Below, piece by piece: positions 46,863-49,081 of a stretch of DNA of 49,081 bases (position 1 is the stretch's first letter; each line of letters starts with the position of its first letter). The position numbers and the translations under genes were made by a program. The notes under the pieces are model-generated. The model was not told the origin of the DNA, made no database searches, and saw nothing but the letters and a program-made list of their open reading frames with translations. Source of the DNA: Pseudomonadota bacterium (lineage in GTDB: Bacteria > Pseudomonadota > Alphaproteobacteria > Sphingomonadales > Sphingomonadaceae). The DNA is taken from positions 1 to 49,081 of the forward strand of contig JAEXAY010000007.1 of assembly GCA_023457895.1 (NCBI GenBank), given 5' to 3'.

Positions 46863-47582
46863 TTAGAGCAGTCCGAGGGCCCGCATCGAACTGTGTCCCT
46901 TGGCCCCGATAATGACATGATCGTGAACATTGATGCCCAGCCTTTTGCCTGCATCGACAATGTCCCGCGTGATCGCGATATCAGCGCGCGAGGGCTGGGT
47001 GTCGCCGCTCGGATGGTTATGCACGATAATGATCGCCGATGAGCCGAGTTCCAGCGCGCGCCGGATGACCTCGCGTATATAGATGGCCGACTGGTCGATC
47101 GACCCTTCACTCACCAGTTCGTCGCGGATCAACATGTTCTTGGCATTGAGGTGCAGTACTCGGACGCGCTCGACACTGATGTGGGCGAGATCGGCGCGCA
47201 GATAATCGAGCAGCGCCTGCCAACTCGCAAGAATCGGCCGTTCCACCACGTCCGCCTTGAGGAGACGCAAGGCCGATGCCTGCACGATCTTGAGTGCCGC
47301 AACGACGGTATCGCCGACACCGGGCACCCGACGCAAAGATTCCGGGTCAGCGCTGATGAGGCCGGGGAGGCCGCCAAATTCGGTGAGCAATAGTTTGGCC
47401 AGAGGCTTGGTATCGCGGCGCGGAATGACGAGGGCGAGAAGATATTCGACAAGCTCATGGTCGAGCAGCGCATCGCCTCCTCCGTCGAGCAGGCGCTGGC
47501 GCAGCCGGGCACGGTGTCCTGCGCCATGATTTCCGCCACTCGCCTCGGCGCGCGCGTTGCCTTCCTCAAACCCCAGTTGCAT
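46863..47582 (-). CDS. radC: RadC family protein (JAB/MPN domain)
   Basis: 239 aa. An N-terminal helix-hairpin-helix-like region (SLRRVPGVGDTVVAALK) and a C-terminal JAB1/MPN domain with the zinc motif SAIIIVHNHPSGDTQPSRAD. Despite the name, a role in recombination repair is not supported by later work, and the activity is unknown. The open frame extends to 47672, but the normal N-terminus begins at ATG 47582; the ribosome site there is weak. Confidence 0.92.
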   Translation of the reverse strand: MQLGFEEGNARAEASGGNHGAGHRARLRQRLLDGGGDALLDHELVEYLLALVIPRRDTKPLAKLLLTEFGGLPGLISADPESLRRVPGVGDTVVAALKIVQASALRLLKADVVERPILASWQALLDYLRADLAHISVERVRVLHLNAKNMLIRDELVSEGSIDQSAIYIREVIRRALELGSSAIIIVHNHPSGDTQPSRADIAITRDIVDAGKRLGINVHDHVIIGAKGHSSMRALGLL

Positions 47583-47689
47583 GGAATGGACGCTAGGCGG
47601 TCCCGTCGCGCTTGTCTTGCAAAAATATGAACCGGCGATCATCATCCCGCTGGATATGTCGCACTGCACCAAAGTTGTAGGCGCGGCGG

Positions 47690-47718
47690 TTGACTTATAT
47701 CCCGTGCCTACCTAAACG
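47690..47718 (+). promoter_or_regulatory. Possible promoter of the atpIBE operon
   Basis: TTGACT at 47690, then 17 bases, then TAAACG. The -35 box is close to consensus, the -10 is weak. It lies about 100 bases before the atpI start in a 237-bp intergenic region shared with divergent radC. Confidence 0.35.
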
Positions 47719-47819
47719 GACCGCGCCTTGACGGCTCCGGCACGTGCGGCGACATTTTCCGACTATCCCAAAACCGTATATTTCAGCGGTTTTCCGGATC
47801 AGCAGATGGAGACTGGCGA

Positions 47820-48134
47820 GTGGCAGGTGAAGGAGACGGATTCGAGCCATTGCGGGAAGATTCGCGCCTGACGAAGCTGGAAGACCGGCTCGACAGGGCT
47901 GAGAGCCTCGAAATGGAGCGCACCGGACGCGGTAAGGCGCCCAAGACCGACAACAGCTATAATGTCGGCAATCGGGTGCTCGCCAGTCTTGTCGGGAGCA
48001 TTGGTGGCGGATTGATCGTCGGTTGGGGAGTGGACCGGCTGTTCGACACCGCGCCGTGGGGATTGCTGGGCTTCCTGTTCATCGGAATAGGATGGGCCTT
48101 CTGGAATATCATCAGCATGGCCAACCGGCGCTGA
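47820..48134 (+). CDS. atpI: AtpI/AtpZ-type F0 assembly protein
   Basis: 104 aa. A charged cytoplasmic head (LTKLEDRLDRAESLEMERT) and two transmembrane helices (LASLVGSIGGGLIVGWGVD and LGFLFIGIGWAFWNII) are typical of AtpI, which helps assemble the c-ring. The start is GTG at 47820; the in-frame ribosome site is GGAG, about ten bases before it. Followed by atpB. Confidence 0.9.
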   Translation: MAGEGDGFEPLREDSRLTKLEDRLDRAESLEMERTGRGKAPKTDNSYNVGNRVLASLVGSIGGGLIVGWGVDRLFDTAPWGLLGFLFIGIGWAFWNIISMANRR

Positions 48135-48204
48135 GAGCGCCCGGCAAGGCTGCATGATAAGGATAAATGCCCGGTAACGGGCCGGACAAAGGGTGTAAAA
48201 GACA

Positions 48205-48987
48205 GTGGCGGCGGAATCTGGCAAGCTTGACCCGATGCACCAGTTTCAGGTGCAGGAAATCTTTCCGGGATTTGAGCTGTTCGGCCATCATATTGCATTT
48301 ACCAACAGCGCGCTGTGGATGCTGCTGGCAACCGCTGCGGTGACCTTGTTCACCTGGGGCGGCATGAAGCGCCAGCTGGTGCCGACGCGCTGGCAGGCAG
48401 CCGTTGAAACCTTCACCAGTTTTATCGACAATATGCTGGTGTCGAACATCGGCGAAGCGGGCCGTAAATATGTGCCCTATATCTTCACCCTGTTCATGTT
48501 CATCCTGTTCGCCAACATGCTCGGCATGCTGCCGATTGGCGTGTTCGGCGGACATGCGTTCACCGCGACGAGCCACCCGACGGTGACCGCTGTGCTGGCT
48601 TTCATGACCTTTGCGATCGTGCTGATCGTCGGGTTCTGGAAGCACGGCCTCCATTTCTTCTCGTTGTTCGTACCCGATGGCCTGCCTTGGTACATGGTCC
48701 CGTTCATTTTCCCGATCGAGGTCATCTCGTTCCTGATCCGTCCGTTCAGCCTCGCGCTGCGACTGTTTGTCGCGATGACCGCCGGCCACATCCTGCTCAA
48801 GATTCTTGGCAGCTTCGTTGTAAGTTCCGCGGGAGCCGGAGCGGGTATTGGCGCGCTCGTTGGTATCCCCAGCTTCCTGTTGATGGTCGGGATCAACGCG
48901 CTCGAGCTGCTCGTGGCCGGCATTCAGGCCTATGTTTTCGCCCTTCTTGCGTCGATCTACATCAATGACGCGGAAAATCTTCACTAA
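48205..48987 (+). CDS. atpB: ATP synthase F0 subunit a
   Basis: 260 aa membrane protein forming the proton half-channels. The catalytic arginine sits in LIRPFSLALRLFVAMTAGH, and the last helix LLVAGIQAYVFALLASIYI is standard. The start is GTG at 48205. In alphaproteobacteria F0 genes lie apart from the F1 operon, consistent with atpI-atpB-atpE here. Confidence 0.98.
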   Translation: MAAESGKLDPMHQFQVQEIFPGFELFGHHIAFTNSALWMLLATAAVTLFTWGGMKRQLVPTRWQAAVETFTSFIDNMLVSNIGEAGRKYVPYIFTLFMFILFANMLGMLPIGVFGGHAFTATSHPTVTAVLAFMTFAIVLIVGFWKHGLHFFSLFVPDGLPWYMVPFIFPIEVISFLIRPFSLALRLFVAMTAGHILLKILGSFVVSSAGAGAGIGALVGIPSFLLMVGINALELLVAGIQAYVFALLASIYINDAENLH

Positions 48988-49023
48988 TCCATCCACATTT
49001 GAATTTCATAAGGGAGTATTATC

Positions 49024-49081
49024 ATGGACGCAGAAGCAGCTAAGTACCTTGGCGCAGGTATTGCAGCAATCGGTGCAGGTC
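49024..49081 (+). CDS. atpE: ATP synthase F0 subunit c (cut by right edge)
   Basis: Only 19 codons are in the window: MDAEAAKYLGAGIAAIGAG, the usual start of the alphaproteobacterial c subunit with its glycine-rich first helix. AGGGAG lies seven bases before the ATG. Confidence 0.95.
   Translation, partial: MDAEAAKYLGAGIAAIGAG

Noticed and set aside
47728..47868. A 46-codon frame starting TTG between radC and atpI
   Set aside because: Overlaps the start of atpI in another frame, has no ribosome site and no recognisable sequence.

Overview
The window reads as a chromosomal segment of a sphingomonad (order Sphingomonadales, Alphaproteobacteria). The grounds are a GC content of roughly 60-65 % by eye, alphaproteobacterial gene orders (yqeY-dnaG, carAB-greA, eno-ftsB-pdhAB, gltA-gltX-comEC-lexA, lapA-pyrF-trpF-trpB-trpA-accD-folC, an F0-only atp operon), the folate-dependent TrmFO, an alphaproteobacterial LexA box (GTTC-N7-GTTC) and EcfG-type stress promoters. 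I cannot name the genus safely. I see no tRNA, rRNA, CRISPR array, transposase or prophage. Most of the window is housekeeping DNA with a few accessory patches, and no stretch above 300 bases lacks a gene.

Left part (1-8.9 kb): dnaG (its end lies beyond the left edge), a DUF559 nuclease-like gene between two inverted copies of a GC-rich palindrome, and yqeY run leftward. carA, a DUF4177-like mini gene, carB, greA and a rhomboid protease run rightward. The DUF559 cassette is the most interesting feature. It sits inside the yqeY-dnaG operon, and one of its palindromes carries the apparent dnaG Shine-Dalgarno sequence within a hairpin.

8.9-15.5 kb: a four-gene leftward operon of small YqjD/YqjE-like membrane stress proteins follows a candidate EcfG promoter. 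Then come eno, ftsB and the pyruvate dehydrogenase E1 genes pdhA-pdhB.

15.5-29.3 kb: a lower-GC group of three Tad-type pilus genes (two TadE-like, one TadG-like with a vWA domain), a squalene/phytoene-synthase-family protein, an EF-hand protein, trmFO, a YhhN membrane protein, DUF488, an HVA1 (DUF2945) protein, gyrA and yaaA. These are followed by two unusual neighbours: a fusion of a nucleotidyltransferase-like and a CDP-alcohol-phosphotransferase-like domain lacking the usual catalytic motifs, and a soluble histidine kinase homologue with glycine where the phosphoacceptor histidine should be.

29.3-39.2 kb: gltA, gltX, comEC, lexA (with SOS box), rsmD, an RluB/RsuA-type pseudouridine synthase, a single-domain response regulator behind a second EcfG-like promoter, and an AmpG-like permease.

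39.2-49.1 kb: a leftward biosynthetic operon (lapA, pyrF, trpF, trpB, a tiny membrane protein, trpA, accD, folC), purB and radC. The start of the rightward F0 ATP synthase operon follows (atpI, atpB, and atpE cut by the right edge).
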